Position numbers and translations under genes: made by a program
In this document: piece by piece, positions 50,093-64,000 of the stretch
How positions within the stretch are numbered: the first letter of the stretch is position 1
Layout: the number at the start of each line of letters is the position of its first letter
The notes under the pieces: model-generated
Told to the model about the DNA's origin: nothing
Database searches by the model: none
The model's input: the letters and a program-made list of their open reading frames with translations, nothing else
Assembly: GCF_033807715.1 (NCBI RefSeq)
Contig: NC_084596.1
Span: 33,554,879 to 33,618,878, forward strand
DNA: 64,000 nucleotides
Reading direction: 5' to 3'
DNA from: Cololabis saira
Taxonomy: Eukaryota > Chordata > Actinopteri > Beloniformes > Belonidae

Positions 50093-53000
50093 AAAGAAAC
50101 CTGGATAACACTATTGAAGTGGGGCTTTGCAGTGAACATTCAATTGAACTCAACGTTTAGTCACCGTAGCAACAGTAGCTCGACCAAAACGAACCTACTG
50201 TTGCCAACAATGCAACTGCCAGCCATATACAACACAACTAAACAAAAACTTTAGAAAGTTCTTTGGCTCAGGAGATTTAAAAGGCAAAGGTTTCTTTTCT
50301 AAAGTAAATTGTGTTCTTCTGTGATGTAATTAAAGTCAACAATCCTTAGGATAGATGTTTTTAAATGCAAAGGAGTCTGGGTATTGTCATGTAAATAGTG
50401 ACCCCACAAGATCCCCAAACACTTAAGTAATTATTCATCAACTTAAAACTCTGCTCTATAGCCTCAGATGTGAGAGAGTGTTGTACATTATTCTTTGAAC
50501 ATTTTTGCAAAGTCATGTACTGTATGGTAAGTATTAGTTAGATGGTAAGGGGTGTCGAGTCCTGAAAATTCTGAACAGAAAGTACATGAAAAACTACAAC
50601 ACAACTGAGAGCCTTTAACACTAAGAAAGTCCTCTCTAACATGTGCAACATGTTTCTATGCAGAAGTATTTATTTGCTTTCCTCTGACTTAAAGAGGCTC
50701 GTTTCACAGCAGTTCATTTTACAAGATGAAGACAATATTTCATTTATTCTGTACTCACTGGACGTTATAGGTGGAGCGGCGCTGTTCTCTGTGTTTGTGC
50801 AACATGTTTTTGAGGTTGTACAGCAACCGTAGCACTCTTGTGGGATATCAGGCTTCTACCAAGTCCCTGCTGAGTTGTCTTTAATTAACCAGACTGAGAG
50901 CTGTTTGTGCACGTGGACATCAAATGTAATATTGTAATCATGTTCTAGTACAGCCATAGAGTTATAGGAGATGAACTGTGGATGATAGTCACACATGTGC
51001 ACAAGAAGACCCTCCTTTATTAAGAACATGTGATGCATTAAGGGATAAATGTCACACAAATCCAACCTTTAACCTGCAGGAGACAGATGGAGGTAGATAT
51101 TTGTTATTCATTTAAAAGTTACTTTCTGCACATGAAAAACTCAGTGGAACATTGAGCTGCTGTGCCCAACCGTTGATGACTGGAGTGGAAACCAGGACAC
51201 GTATACCTGTTTTAGTTACATATGTGAGGGGTTGCTGCCAGGTTACACATGCAGAGTAGATACCAGACACCAGACACCGGATCTTGGCTGTAGCTGCTTC
51301 AGGCCTATCCAGAGCCACAACGGTCACCTGGAGCCTGGCTCAGCTGTGAGTGGGGATGTGTGTTGGACAGGCCACCAGTCCATCACTAGGCTCTTTGTGA
51401 CTCTGGTTTTAATAAATACAACACAAGCTGGTAGAGATCAGTAGAACCCCCACACTTTGGCTCTATATTTAACTATCACATGCTGTAGGGTTGTTGCTAC
51501 ATCTTAACATAGCTCACTTATATATTTCCTTCCATGGTTTCTTCTTTCTTCTCATGTATGTTTTGATTTTCTGTGGACAAAAACTTGGTAGTGATTGCTC
51601 AAAATTCCCGATATTAATTTAAAAAAATGCACAACTTAACAACAGTGATTTCATGTGAAATAAATCATGAAGGATTATTTCAAACAAAATGTTCATCACC
51701 AACAGCAAAGATAAAGAAGAGCGATGCCATAGCTGAAGACAGTCTTTAATGGTTTGAGTTTGGTGGTTTTTCTTGCTAGGACAAAAATTCACCTGTGAAA
51801 TGAAGGAAAAAAGAAGAGTATACAGAGAACATGTTGAACCAATTTGCCATCCATGAAAACTTCATTTATTCCAGTGCTACTACGTACATAATGCATCATG
51901 TGGCAGTATACACAGAACATTGATTGGGTTACATCATTTATTTTCAGCAGAAGTGTGTTCTGATTGATGCTCTATGAGGAAAACCTGTTTCTTGGAATAA
52001 TAAAATAATTTTGGATGTCTTCATCACTTTGAGTCATCTACCACCATTAGTAAAACATCATGAATGCCCGTAATTCACGACAAGATACTGTGATTTTTTC
52101 TCTTTTCTTTTGGAGGGTGGGGATCGGGAGGTGGGAGGGGTTATAAAAAATTGAGATGTTGCTTGGCCAGGTTTTTTTTTCTCACAAGAAGAAAGCAAAC
52201 CATTTCAGTAGCATAAATAACAATAGAAGCTGAAATACAATTTCTCACCTGCAAACGAAAAAATAAATAAAATGTCGTCCTTTAGGTTGCCTAAATTGTG
52301 GGGAAAACACTCCAGCATCGCTAATCCTTCCTGGTGCAACTGAATATGATGCTGCCTGCAAAAAGGAATAGATCTACGGTTCCCTTGCTCCATCTTTTCA
52401 TTCTTCTTTTCCTCTTTTTAAATATAACTTGAAAGGCTTTGTTGTAGAACATTTGGAAAATTGTGCATTGATGACAGATGTGAGGCTGGAACTCAGGTGG
52501 GATGTCGAGGTGGGAATCTAAGAGGGCAGGTATCTTCAGGGGGGAGCAGGCGGCCCTCCTGGCTCATTGGCTTTATAGTTGCCTTTAAACTATAAGTGTG
52601 GACGGTAAAGTGGCTTGACATGGAGGGCAGTAAAGACTCATGCTTCATCAACTCAAGCTGAAAAGAAAGGAAAGCTAATAATCATGCTTGATTAAGTTCA
52701 GCAAACAGAATATGTTCTCACACGAAGTGCTGTCGGCTCAGTCCAGAGCCCGTGGGAGACTGGACTTGTTCACTGTGTCACAAAGATGGACTTAGACCTG
52801 TTTAAGTCTGAAGAACGAGACAAAATAATGATCCTTTTACTTAATGGGCCATGATTTCTTTTTTTTCTTCTGAAAAACCATCCCTCTCTGACTGAAACTA
52901 TCATTCCATCTGCAGCGTGCTGAACTGCTGACTTATAGGTTTACCCTTCAAATGTTCTCCAGAAAGATCCGGGATGTTTTCGGCAAATTAATAGCTCTTC

Positions 53001-55250
53001 ACAAATCTCAGCTGCATGACAACACGCCTTGGTTAGTCTCTTTGTTAACTAACATCACTGTGTCACCAAAAAGAACAAAATATCTGTCGGATGATGTTTA
53101 AAGAATAGCTCAACGCGTTGCTTTCCTGCTGAGAGTTACCAAAGAACAGGTCTGTACGGTAAATATAAAGCTACTGCTGGCTACCAGTACCAGAGTCACC
53201 GTAACCTCTTGTATTAAAAAACAAAACACGTCACAATTAGCTTATGATGGCTTTAATTAGTATGATTTAGTGAGACCAAGTAAATTTTGTTGTACTTTGG
53301 TGGACTCAGGGCAGCTGTTTGCTGACAGGAAACCCATTTACTAACGCTGGTGTGTACAAATAACATTGCTTGTGTTTTCTTCCAGCTGTTTTTATACCTT
53401 TTTTTTGGTTTGTGCATTTAAAAAGATCTGAGTGGAGGTATCAGGGTTTGGGTCAATAAATCAAAATAACTAAAACCGTGATTTGCAGTCACTTGGTCGA
53501 GACTTGCTTGGCACTTATATTTTTCTTCTTCTGCAATTACGGCTGGAACATGATCTATCACTTATCTCAAAGAACCAACCACTAATTCATAACGGTGATA
53601 AATGGAAACATAAATTTGCTGTTTATTTTTCAGATTTTCAGATCAAAGTCTAACCAGTCAGCTAAACTTATCTAAAGTTTATTTCATATTTACAGCGCAG
53701 ACAAGAGTGATAACAGTCAGTCAGCAACAAAGCCAGTACTCGTGTTTTTGCTTTTTTTTTTTTTTTTTTCTTGTTTTAATCCAAAACGCTAAACTATTCC
53801 ATTATATTTGGTGAGTGATCAATTCAGGGCCCTGTAACCATCAAAGTTTTGTCACCACTTTTATTGGTTTCCTCCAGGATTCTTTAGTAATAGTGATGTT
53901 CTTCCTCATGTCATGTGTTAAACAGGGAATGCATCACAGAATTACATCACTGCAACTCTCTAGACTCAGAAACTCTATAAATGCTGGATTAAAAAAAAAG
54001 AAAAGAAAAATGCTAAAAGAGGAAATTTGTAAAATGTAAAAAAAAAGAAAAGAAAAGACACAAATGCAACAAACAGAAGTAACACAATATACAAAAATGT
54101 AAATAATCAAGCCATCCAAGGAACATTGTGATCCATTGTCAGTTTTTGCACAGAACCATGCAAAAGAGCCAGGTTAGTTTCTTAGTCCAACCAGTCACGT
54201 GTGTCTGTGTGGCCGTATACCAGCGCGCTTCAAGCCGTGACCACGAAGACCACTGGAAGCGTAATTAAGAGTTATGTGAAAGGTAGATAACTTCATATTT
54301 CATTGCTGTGAAATATGCGCTCGAAGTGAACTTTCATATGCAAACAAATATATCTTCTCCGGTCCGTCTCACCTTCGTTTATTCTCTGAGCTTTTCATTT
54401 CTCAATGTGTTAGTAGAACTTGGAAAAAAGTGTTCAACACATCTGGAGTTGTAGTGTGATGAAGGCAATGTTATGCATTACATTAAGACATTTTCTTTAC
54501 ATTTTTGCAGAGGAATGTATTTGAAAAAGGAATGCAATGCTGTATTCAGACTGTTAACATTGTAAAAAAGCTCTGAAATTAGTAATTAAATAACCCTCTA
54601 CTTATTATACATTCAGGCACTGAAAATCACATGTTAACATGTAACTAAAAAAGATAGTTGCTCTCTTTTTTCCTCGGTAAGAACAAGGAAGCTGATACCT
54701 TGAAGTTGGCAAATGTGTAAATTTTTCCTACCTAGTAGTAATGCCATATGCATCCCCTTTGCTATTTTTTGTGTGACAGTTTCTTCTTCCCATGAAGTGC
54801 ATTTTCAGACACTGACATGAAGTCAGAACTTTCGTGGCAGCTCCTTAAGCTTTTGCCCTAACCTTTCATTTTTGCAGGTAGAGGGAAAGAATCCATGACA
54901 CGTGTCTTTTGTTAGGGAAATCAAATGGTTTGTCTCACTTTCCTCAGCGGGCCAACAGGTAGGCAGACAGATTGCTGGACAGACATCCTCCATGGCCCCT
55001 GAGGGCCACCAGGGGATCCAAGGCCCTCAGCTCCACAGACCGACTTCCTTCTCGTGGTTGAGGAGTCTCCGGAGTGATAGCCAGCTCTCACCCCAGCGAT
55101 CCTGAACTCAGTCAGTTTTTTTTTTTTAACTATACAAGGGCTTTTACAAAAAAGCTAACTTGAACAGCCATACAATGGCTAAAACATAAACCATATCTCT
55201 ACTTTATCTCAGTTTTTCTGTCATTTTAAATTTTTTTACTCTTTGTCTTT
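50093..55250. other. Intergenic, 5 kb without a recognised gene
   Basis: No splice-flanked conserved exon was seen on either strand. The right part (from about 54 kb) may be kcnn1 3' UTR or flank, since kcnn1 ends at 55638 on the minus strand. Confidence 0.45.
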
Positions 55251-55254
55251 TCTA

Positions 55255-55256
55255 TG

Positions 55257-55325
<69 letters not shown>
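55255..55325. repeat. (TG)n microsatellite
   Basis: About 34 TG units, some 310 bp downstream of the kcnn1 stop codon. Confidence 0.97.
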
Positions 55326-55327
<2 letters not shown>

Positions 55328-55637
55328 AATGTGTCTTTGTCTCTCTTTGCTCTTTCCAGGTAGCTCTAATCCAGCCCTGCGCTGAGGGACTCAGTCACAG
55401 AGGAATTCGCTTATGGATTATTTGGTTGATGAGGAGGAGAGAAAGAGCTGGAGTGACTGGTAGGGAGAGAAGAAGGGCTTGATCAGGTCATGGGTCAAGA
55501 TATGGGTTGATTATTGGTCCAGACATGGACTCACAAGTGGAAACAGGAACAGCTTTGGATGGGACAGGGTGAAGTTTTGGATCTTTTGGGGGGGGGGTGG
55601 GCTGGGCCTGATGTTGGTTACAATGGGTGTGTCAAGG

Positions 55638-57614
<1,977 letters not shown>

Positions 57615-59980
57615 CTGAGTAGGAACGAGCAGGAAAAGAGAGAGAAGAGGGGAGGCAAGGAGGAAATAGACAGACAGTGGGAAGTTTGCAAGAGCAGAGT
57701 AGTCAGACAAGGTGTCGGGGAGCAGAGGGTCAGAGATGGAAAAAGAAAAGGCCAGAAGAAAAGAAAGGTGGAGTAGTAGGAGGAGGAGGAGGAAGAACAC
57801 ATGTTTTATCACACAGTTTTTACATTGATGACATAGAGAAGACAGCCATGCATTGCAAACATATCTTACATATCTGTGCATACATATACTGTATATATTT
57901 GCAAATATATATACAGTATAAATAGATGTTTATATAAGCAAGCATCCCTGATCTCGGTCAATACAATGCCAACCAAAACATGCATTACAGAAGCATACTA
58001 CACTCATTTATAAAATATATCAAAGGTTGTGCCTTGTTATTAAAATGAGACGTGGGTTTTTTTGTTTCTTCTTTTTCTACCAGTGCCGTGCTTCAAAGAG
58101 GAGCAGCAGGTGTTGTTCACGTAAAGATTCTTTTTGATTCTGAGATGATCTTCTTACAAGAAGGGGTGGGCGATGTGACAATCTTAGATCCACTGATAAG
58201 GCGAAGTGCTTCGTAAAGTAACGTGCTAGAGATCACTTTTTATGTTGTAGTTCAGTCGTTAATGGTTGAAATGATGACATACGGTGTTTCTTCCTCTGTT
58301 TGGTGGGTAGCTGCATGCTTTACAGTGGATTTATGTGCTAAAATGGCACTGATAGCAACAGGGACTGCGCTTTTATGAACATTCTTCTTATTTTATACTT
58401 ATGGGTGAAAAGAACAGGAATACGACTACTTTGAAATGCAAAACGTGAATGGGTGTCTGTGGAAAGGAACTAAAACCTGATGAAAACCCCCCCAGAAAGA
58501 CTCAGCAGACCTGATGCTGAGCTCCATCCATGAAAATGAAAATGAAAACGTAACCCTGTACAACTACACACTGCTTAGCTTTTCAGTGAGCTAAAGTCAT
58601 GATGATGGAGAAAATGCCACAAAGGTACGTAAAGGTGAAGAGTCGGCTGAAGGGCCTTGGGGTAGACAACAACAATACAGGAAAAAATACATAAAACTAA
58701 AGGCTGAATTAGATTTTTTTACATTACATTATAGAATTAAATTTAAGTTTCATAAGGGAAATTTCAAAGAATCATAAAAGTCAGAAATCATAAATCACAG
58801 CAACAAAAAAGACGCAGCAGTAAAATGTGCTTTTTTAAATGCTGTTTTTAGTTTCCTTGTGACATTTTTGAGATGTGTTTTCTGTTGTTTTTTCTCCATC
58901 ATTTTAAGGACATTGATACAATTTGTATATTTATGTTGTGCAATGTTTTGCACATTGTAACCAGCAGGTCCACAGAACTGCAAAACTGCAGTAAACTTTG
59001 GGCAGACTTCAGTGCTCTTGTGCGACTTGTTTCAGAGGGAAGCAGCAGAAGGTAACTGATCATTTATTTCAAAGCAGCCTTGCTTTATGACGGGTGATTT
59101 ATAGTTTCATTATCTAACAGAACTTACATCATGGATCAGGTCACTAAATAAATCATTAGATAATCAATTAATCTTTAGGTAAATGAATAAATATTTGTCC
59201 ACTAGATGCAATCAGCATGTTTGCATCATTTACAGTTTGTACTAATACCTGGACCTGATGAAGGTTTCAGTGTCTACGGCTGATCAACAGTCGCTTATTA
59301 TTCACTAGTTTATCAACAGAAAACGTTTAGTGGGTGTAGATTAGTGGTAAATGGAACAGAGTCCTGTCTGAAGAGTCAAAGTTGCAGAGATATGAATCAA
59401 AACTTCAGCTCGGTACCTTCAGAATAAAATGCATGGATTTGTGATTGAACTTTAACCCTTGAGTTGAAATGTTAGGATTTGTTTGCAGGGAACAAAATGC
59501 ACAACCAATAACTAACAGTCGTCCATATAATGGATAATAGCACTATCATAAAAGATTGTCATATGATCTTTTGGCCAAATCACCCACCTCGAGATCATCC
59601 CAAATAGAATCTTATGGGGAAAACGTCTCAGTCGTTTGTGAAAAGTAACTTGGAGACATAAATGTTTTACTGGCAAGAATGCAATATGCTTCTATACAAG
59701 ACCCCCCTCCCCCAAAAAATCCTGTTTGAAATAAAAGAAATACATAAAATAAAATAAAAAATCCCCATCTCTTTCCATCCAGAACTAATATATGAAAGAA
59801 AGAAAAACAAAGGCATGCCTTTCTTGCAGAGCTACAAACAGGTCAGTGATAGGAATCATATTTTCACACTGGTCATGTGGTAAGCGTGCAGTGACTATGA
59901 ACTTTGTGCATAATGAAATATCATTTGAGCATTATTGCTCATAATATTGCAGGATTTTCAGCGTGCGATTGTATGAAGAC
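57615..59980. other. Region upstream of the last two kcnn1 exons, presumably kcnn1 intron
   Basis: I looked on the minus strand for the preceding SK calmodulin-binding exon (the HQRKFLQAIH block) and did not find it. No repeat boundary was supported. Confidence 0.45.
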
Positions 59981-61412
59981 TGACTGTCCACTTTATTAGG
60001 TACACCCTTTATTAGGTTCAGCTGCTCATCCGTGTAAATATATAATCAGCCAATCACGTGCCAAAAGCTCGCCGCATTTAGGCTGTAGAGATGAGCTGCT
60101 GCGTAGACAGCATGCACTGCACACTGGCCTGGCTCTTGTTGTTAAAAGCAATTATGTCTCATGAGAGTTTTGACTGGCTTCCACTGTAGTGGCACACTGC
60201 ATTATGGGATACGGTGTGCCAGGTAGACTGATCAGGCCTACACCAGAAATGTAACCAGAAACAATACATATCCAGGTACTTGGGACACGCTGCACACTGC
60301 ACACTACATGTTGTCAAAAGCAGTAGTCACTGGTGGTGGACTTAATAGACCAGCCCTGCACAGGACAGCCGGCTAAAGTTTTAACAAAGCATCATATTAT
60401 GTAAAATAGGTCATTCAAGTGACTTAGAGTGTGTTATTTTTGTTTGTGCTCGGTGGGCTTGTCTGAGTAGCTCAAAAACTGCTGGGATTTTAACACAGCT
60501 ATTTGTAAGAGAGAGAGGACCATTAACTACAATTCACATGCGCGAAATATGGATGGTAGCGGCAGAAATATGGATTTTAGGGTCAGAAATATGGATTTTA
60601 GGGTCAGAAATGAGCATAAATAACGTGAAGGTATAGATCGATCCAACGGTCCAGGCAGCTGCTGCTGTAATGGTGTGGAGGATATTTTTCTCCACATACC
60701 TTAAGCCCCTCACTATCAATTGAGCGTGTTTTAAATGAGTATTTCTCCTTTTATAAAAACCGTATCCATCTTCTGATGGTGACGTTCAGCAGAACTGCAG
60801 GGTCCAGGGTGTGTGTTGGGTTTTGGTTTTAATGGGATTTTTCTGTGTTTTATCATTATTCTGCCATTGTTTTGTCATATTTTCTAGAGTTCCCCGGTTT
60901 TAATCTTGATTTCTAATGAAGCCTCTTCTCTATGAATTTCCCTTCTTCCCTGCCAGTCCCTGTGATGTTTCTGTATTCTCCCTGTAGAAGTTTTTTTCTT
61001 GGATTACCTGCGTATGCAGCACTTTTCACTTGAATTTAAGGGACTTTCTCCGTCTCCTGCATTTGGGTCCGCCACACCTCGCTCATAACAGAGGATACGA
61101 TGCTATGTCACAAAGCTCAAATAAACTCACACTTGTTTCTTCAACATGACAACAGTGTATATGAACTGCCTCCACAGTTAAGAGAGCTCAATCCGATAGG
61201 GCGGGTTCGTGGTTGTGGGGGAACGGGGCAGATATTCAACTGACTAATGTGCCTGAACTGTGTGATGCTACGGTGTCAACAATAACCATGATCTCTGAGG
61301 AATGTCTCCAGTATCTTGTTGAATCTATGCTGCGAAGAATTAAAACTATTCCCGTAGCAGAAGGTCATACCTGGTACCAGCAAGGTGTACCTAATGAAGT
61401 GACCGGTGTGTG
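59981..61412 (+). mobile_element. Decayed full-length Tc1-like transposon, interrupted by an insertion
   Basis: The left end carries CACTTTATTAGGTACACC and the right end GGTGTACCTAATGAAGTG: Tc1-type terminal repeats of a well-known fish family. Between them, pieces follow the family order: AATCAGCCAATCACGTG near 60047, TGTAATGGTGTGGAGGATAT near 60667, TCTTCTGATGGTGACGTTCA near 60769, TGTCACAAAGCTCAAATAAA near 61106 and TGTTGAATCTATGCTGCGAA near 61317. The transposase frame is destroyed by many changes. A 295-bp foreign block (60794-61088) interrupts it. Confidence 0.8.
60794..61088. mobile_element. Insertion within the Tc1 ghost, possible LTR fragment
   Basis: It is flanked by CAGA at 60790-60793 and 61089-61092, and the Tc1 sequence resumes directly after it. 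Its end, CTCCTGCATTTGGGTCCGCC then CATAA, resembles the 3' part of the solo LTR at 3043-3376 (CTCTCCTACATCTGGGTCC), so a retroelement origin is likely. The true ends are not certain. Confidence 0.5.
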
Positions 61413-62064
61413 TAAGCCCAAAGACTTCTGTGTGTAAGTGAATCCTACAAGTTAATGAAAGTTTTCTGGAAAAATAAAAAAAAAGTCTATTGAAACTCCA
61501 GAACATATGGCAACATAGACATTTTAAATAACTCATGCAATGATACAGTAAAATATGTTTTGTGATGCCTTCGACGCGTGGCCTCCCTATCACTAATCGG
61601 ATAAATTGTGAAGGTGAACTTTTAAAAGGGACGTAAAAACAACCCATAATTGTTAGTTGTTCCATAACAGATTCATCTCCTGAATTTTTTGAGAGGAAGA
61701 TTTTCCCTGTTCAGCAAATTATGAAACAGGATGACAGTCAAGGACATCCATTCATATGCAAATCGGTGTATCAGAGAATTTTTGATTGCAGCTCTATTTC
61801 TGTGGGGAACTGCTTCAGCTCATGTGTGTCTGTTTGTTGGGCTTTGCTATCCTATACGCAGGGCCGTGCACAGATGTTTCTGGGGGCAGGTGCTCAAGCC
61901 AAGAGAATCAGGGTAATCCGACGAATGACATTTATTTACAACATAATATATAGCCTATATAAACCTACAATAGGCTACCACTTGTTTTATTTACACAGGC
62001 ATTTATTTCCGTAGTCCTACATTCACAGGTTTTAGACCCATCAGAGTTTATTCTTTCTTATTCT

Positions 62065-62804
62065 CAGAGGTGTCAAGTAACGAAGTACAAATACTTCGTT
62101 ACCTTACTTAAGTAGACATTTTGGTTATCTATACTTCACTGGAGTAATTATTTTACAGACGACATTTTACTTTTACTCCTTAAAAAGGAGACAACATTTT
62201 ACTTTTACTCCTTACATTTTCACGCAATTATCTGTACTTTTTGCTCCTTACATTTTAAAAACAGCCTCGTTACTGTATCTCATTTCGGCCTTTAAAAAAA
62301 AACTATCCAGTTAAATTGCTCCATCCGGATAGAGTGAATTTGGTTGTGGTTGTTTCAGATGTTCTTGTAGTTTTGTTCTTACATCCGTTCCCTCAGACTC
62401 CTGCAACTAAACTTGGATGTACATTCCAATAAAGGTTAGGATAAATGATAACATGCCTCTGAAATATGTTTTTGCACCATTACAATACTTATAGGCAACT
62501 AGTCATCATATCTCCTGCTCTCTGAAACACATGTTAATGCTCAATAGTACACATATATGGTTCTTTAATATATTTGCATTATACTAAGATGCATTCATTT
62601 TCAATGGATTTTGTCCTTAATGGCTTTTTTCCCCCTTACATTACTTTTACATTTATACTTTAAGTAGTTTTGAAACCAGTACTTTTATACTTTTACTTGA
62701 GTAAAAAACTTGAGTTGATACTTCAACTTCTACAGGAGTATTTTTAAACTCTAGTATCGATACTTCTACCTGAGTAATGAATGTGAATACTTTTGACAAC
62801 TCTG
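62065..62804. mobile_element. hAT-type nonautonomous element with 8-bp target duplication
   Basis: The ends are CAGAGGTGTCAAGTAACGAA and, in reverse complement, CAGAGTTGTCAAAAGTATTC. CTTATTCT flanks both sides (62057-62064 and 62805-62812). The interior is rich in TACTTTTACT and ACTTAAGTAG motifs. It encodes no transposase. Confidence 0.85.
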
Positions 62805-62854
62805 CTTATTCTAATGACCTCACTGACCTTGCAGACTACTCAGTCTCAGCCTCC

Positions 62855-63180
62855 GGCCGCTTCTCTTCATCATCTTCGACATCGCTGCTGCCTTCGACAC
62901 CATCAATCACAATATCCTCCTCTCCTACCTTCAAGACTGCCTCAAGGTGTTACTCAGAGCTCCGTTCTTGGCCCCCCTTGGAAACGTCATTTGTAAACAC
63001 AGTCTCCACTTCCACTGCTTTGCTGATGAGTTCAACTTTACATTACAACTAACTCCATCATCTCAACCAGCTGCTCCTCTCTAAGTGAATGCCTCACTTT
63101 AAAAAAGCTCTACAAGCTAATCAACTTCCTCCAGCTTAACCACAGCAAATCAGACATGTTGATCATCCAATCAAAGTCAT
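62855..63180 (+). mobile_element. L2-type LINE reverse transcriptase relic
   Basis: 62863-62942 translates to a decayed motif A block, LFIIFDIAAAFDTINHNILL then SYLQDCL. Around 63010-63140, HCFADEFNFTLQ and a thumb-side stretch follow in another frame. It is heavily broken. It directly follows the hAT element, so the hAT probably landed in or beside it. Confidence 0.7.
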
Positions 63181-64000
63181 TAACAAAATACAGTAACATC
63201 TGAACAGATGTCTCAATCAAAACATATCTGGAATCTTTAACAACAATTTAACCTAATTTAACTACGTCACTTACCCCATCCTGCAACCTCATTCCTCCTA
63301 TTTTCCAGGACCTCGACTGCTTTTCACAATCTGGCCACTTCTGACCTCACTGACCTCCGTCACCACCACTCCACCTCCTGTCGGCTTCAGTCCTCTCACG
63401 CTGACCTGTTCACCTCTCAGGACCAAACACCAAACCTTGGGGGACAGCGCAGTCTCCATCGCTCCCTCCACGCTCTGCAACTCACAACCCTTACCACATT
63501 GTACATAGTACTGGAATTCTTTTTAATTTATATTTCTATACTTCGTGCATAATGTACTGCTCTTTTTTTCTTAACACTGCAAAGCACATTTGAGTATTTT
63601 TTTTCCGTGAAAAGTGGACCAGATTAATCGTGCTATATGAAGTGCTTTTGAAATATTGACAAGAAAGTAAGCAAAACTGAAAATGCTTCATTGGGGCACC
63701 AATAAGTGATAAATCTCCCTCATCCTTCCTGCTGCTGGATGACTTGATCCAGGCTTTTATGTGGAGCCGTCTCCTCTAACGCTTTCTTTCTGTTCTTTCT
63801 GCTGCAAACGAGCAAAAGCAATGTTGTGTATGATCATTAGGCGTTAATCTCCCCAGAAGTGAACTCATTGTGTTTTATAATGGTTATTTGTGAGAAAATG
63901 CTTGGTGACATACAGGTAGCTGATGAATTTTAAAAAGTAAATATTCTGGCTCACTTTTAAGTATGTTTACTGCTCATACATTTTAATTGGACTAATTTCC
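63181..64000. other. Right edge, nothing recognised
   Basis: No exon was supported. The frame 63480-63298 on the minus strand has no family resemblance. Confidence 0.45.

Noticed and set aside
57615..64000. Further upstream kcnn1 exons
   Set aside because: I looked for the conserved SK calmodulin-binding and membrane-core exons on the minus strand and found none, so they are assumed to lie beyond the window.

Overview
This is vertebrate, almost certainly teleost, nuclear DNA. The exons have GT-AG introns, there are long CA, TATC and TA microsatellites, and the interspersed repeats are fish types: an RTE (Rex3-like) retroposon, L2/jockey-type relics, Tc1-like ghosts, hAT elements and 3-bp-target and TTAA-target miniature elements. 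No bacterial, viral or CRISPR feature was seen. The species cannot be named from the sequence; a percomorph-type fish is my guess.

Four protein genes can be read exon by exon. (1) nr2f6, an orphan nuclear receptor of the COUP-TF group, lies on the + strand: five coding exons at 7424-20567, 405 aa. (2) ocln (occludin) lies on the - strand: eight coding exons at 32854-23676, 534 aa. It is tail to tail with nr2f6. (3) marveld2 (tricellulin) lies on the - strand: five coding exons at 40816-37663, 547 aa, head to tail behind ocln. (4) Only the last two coding exons of a kcnn1-like SK potassium channel are present (57614-57545 and 55943-55638, - strand); the rest lies beyond the right edge. All exon junctions of genes 1-3 keep frame and give family-length proteins. 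ocln and marveld2 encode the two related four-span MARVEL proteins of tight junctions (bicellular and tricellular), and both end in an occludin/ELL coiled coil.

Layout: 1-5.6 kb is a repeat-bearing flank (LINE relic, solo LTR, CA repeat). 5.6-7.4 kb is the GC-rich nr2f6 5' region, carrying one miniature transposon inside another. 7.4-20.6 kb is nr2f6, with a 3.35-kb RTE retroposon in intron 3 and two TTAA-target elements in intron 4. 20.6-23.7 kb is the tail-to-tail spacer with a hAT element. 23.7-34.2 kb is ocln. 34.4-36.8 kb is a three-level nest of DNA transposons followed by a Tc1 ghost. 37.6-41.7 kb is marveld2. 41.7-55.6 kb is gene-poor and repeat-rich. 55.6-64 kb is the 3' end of kcnn1 plus its intron or flank, with a Tc1 ghost and a hAT element.

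I found no clear new molecular system. The most informative content is transposon archaeology (nested elements with readable target duplications), an RTE copy broken by one stop codon, a GC-AG intron in kcnn1, and the matching ELL exon structure of ocln and marveld2.
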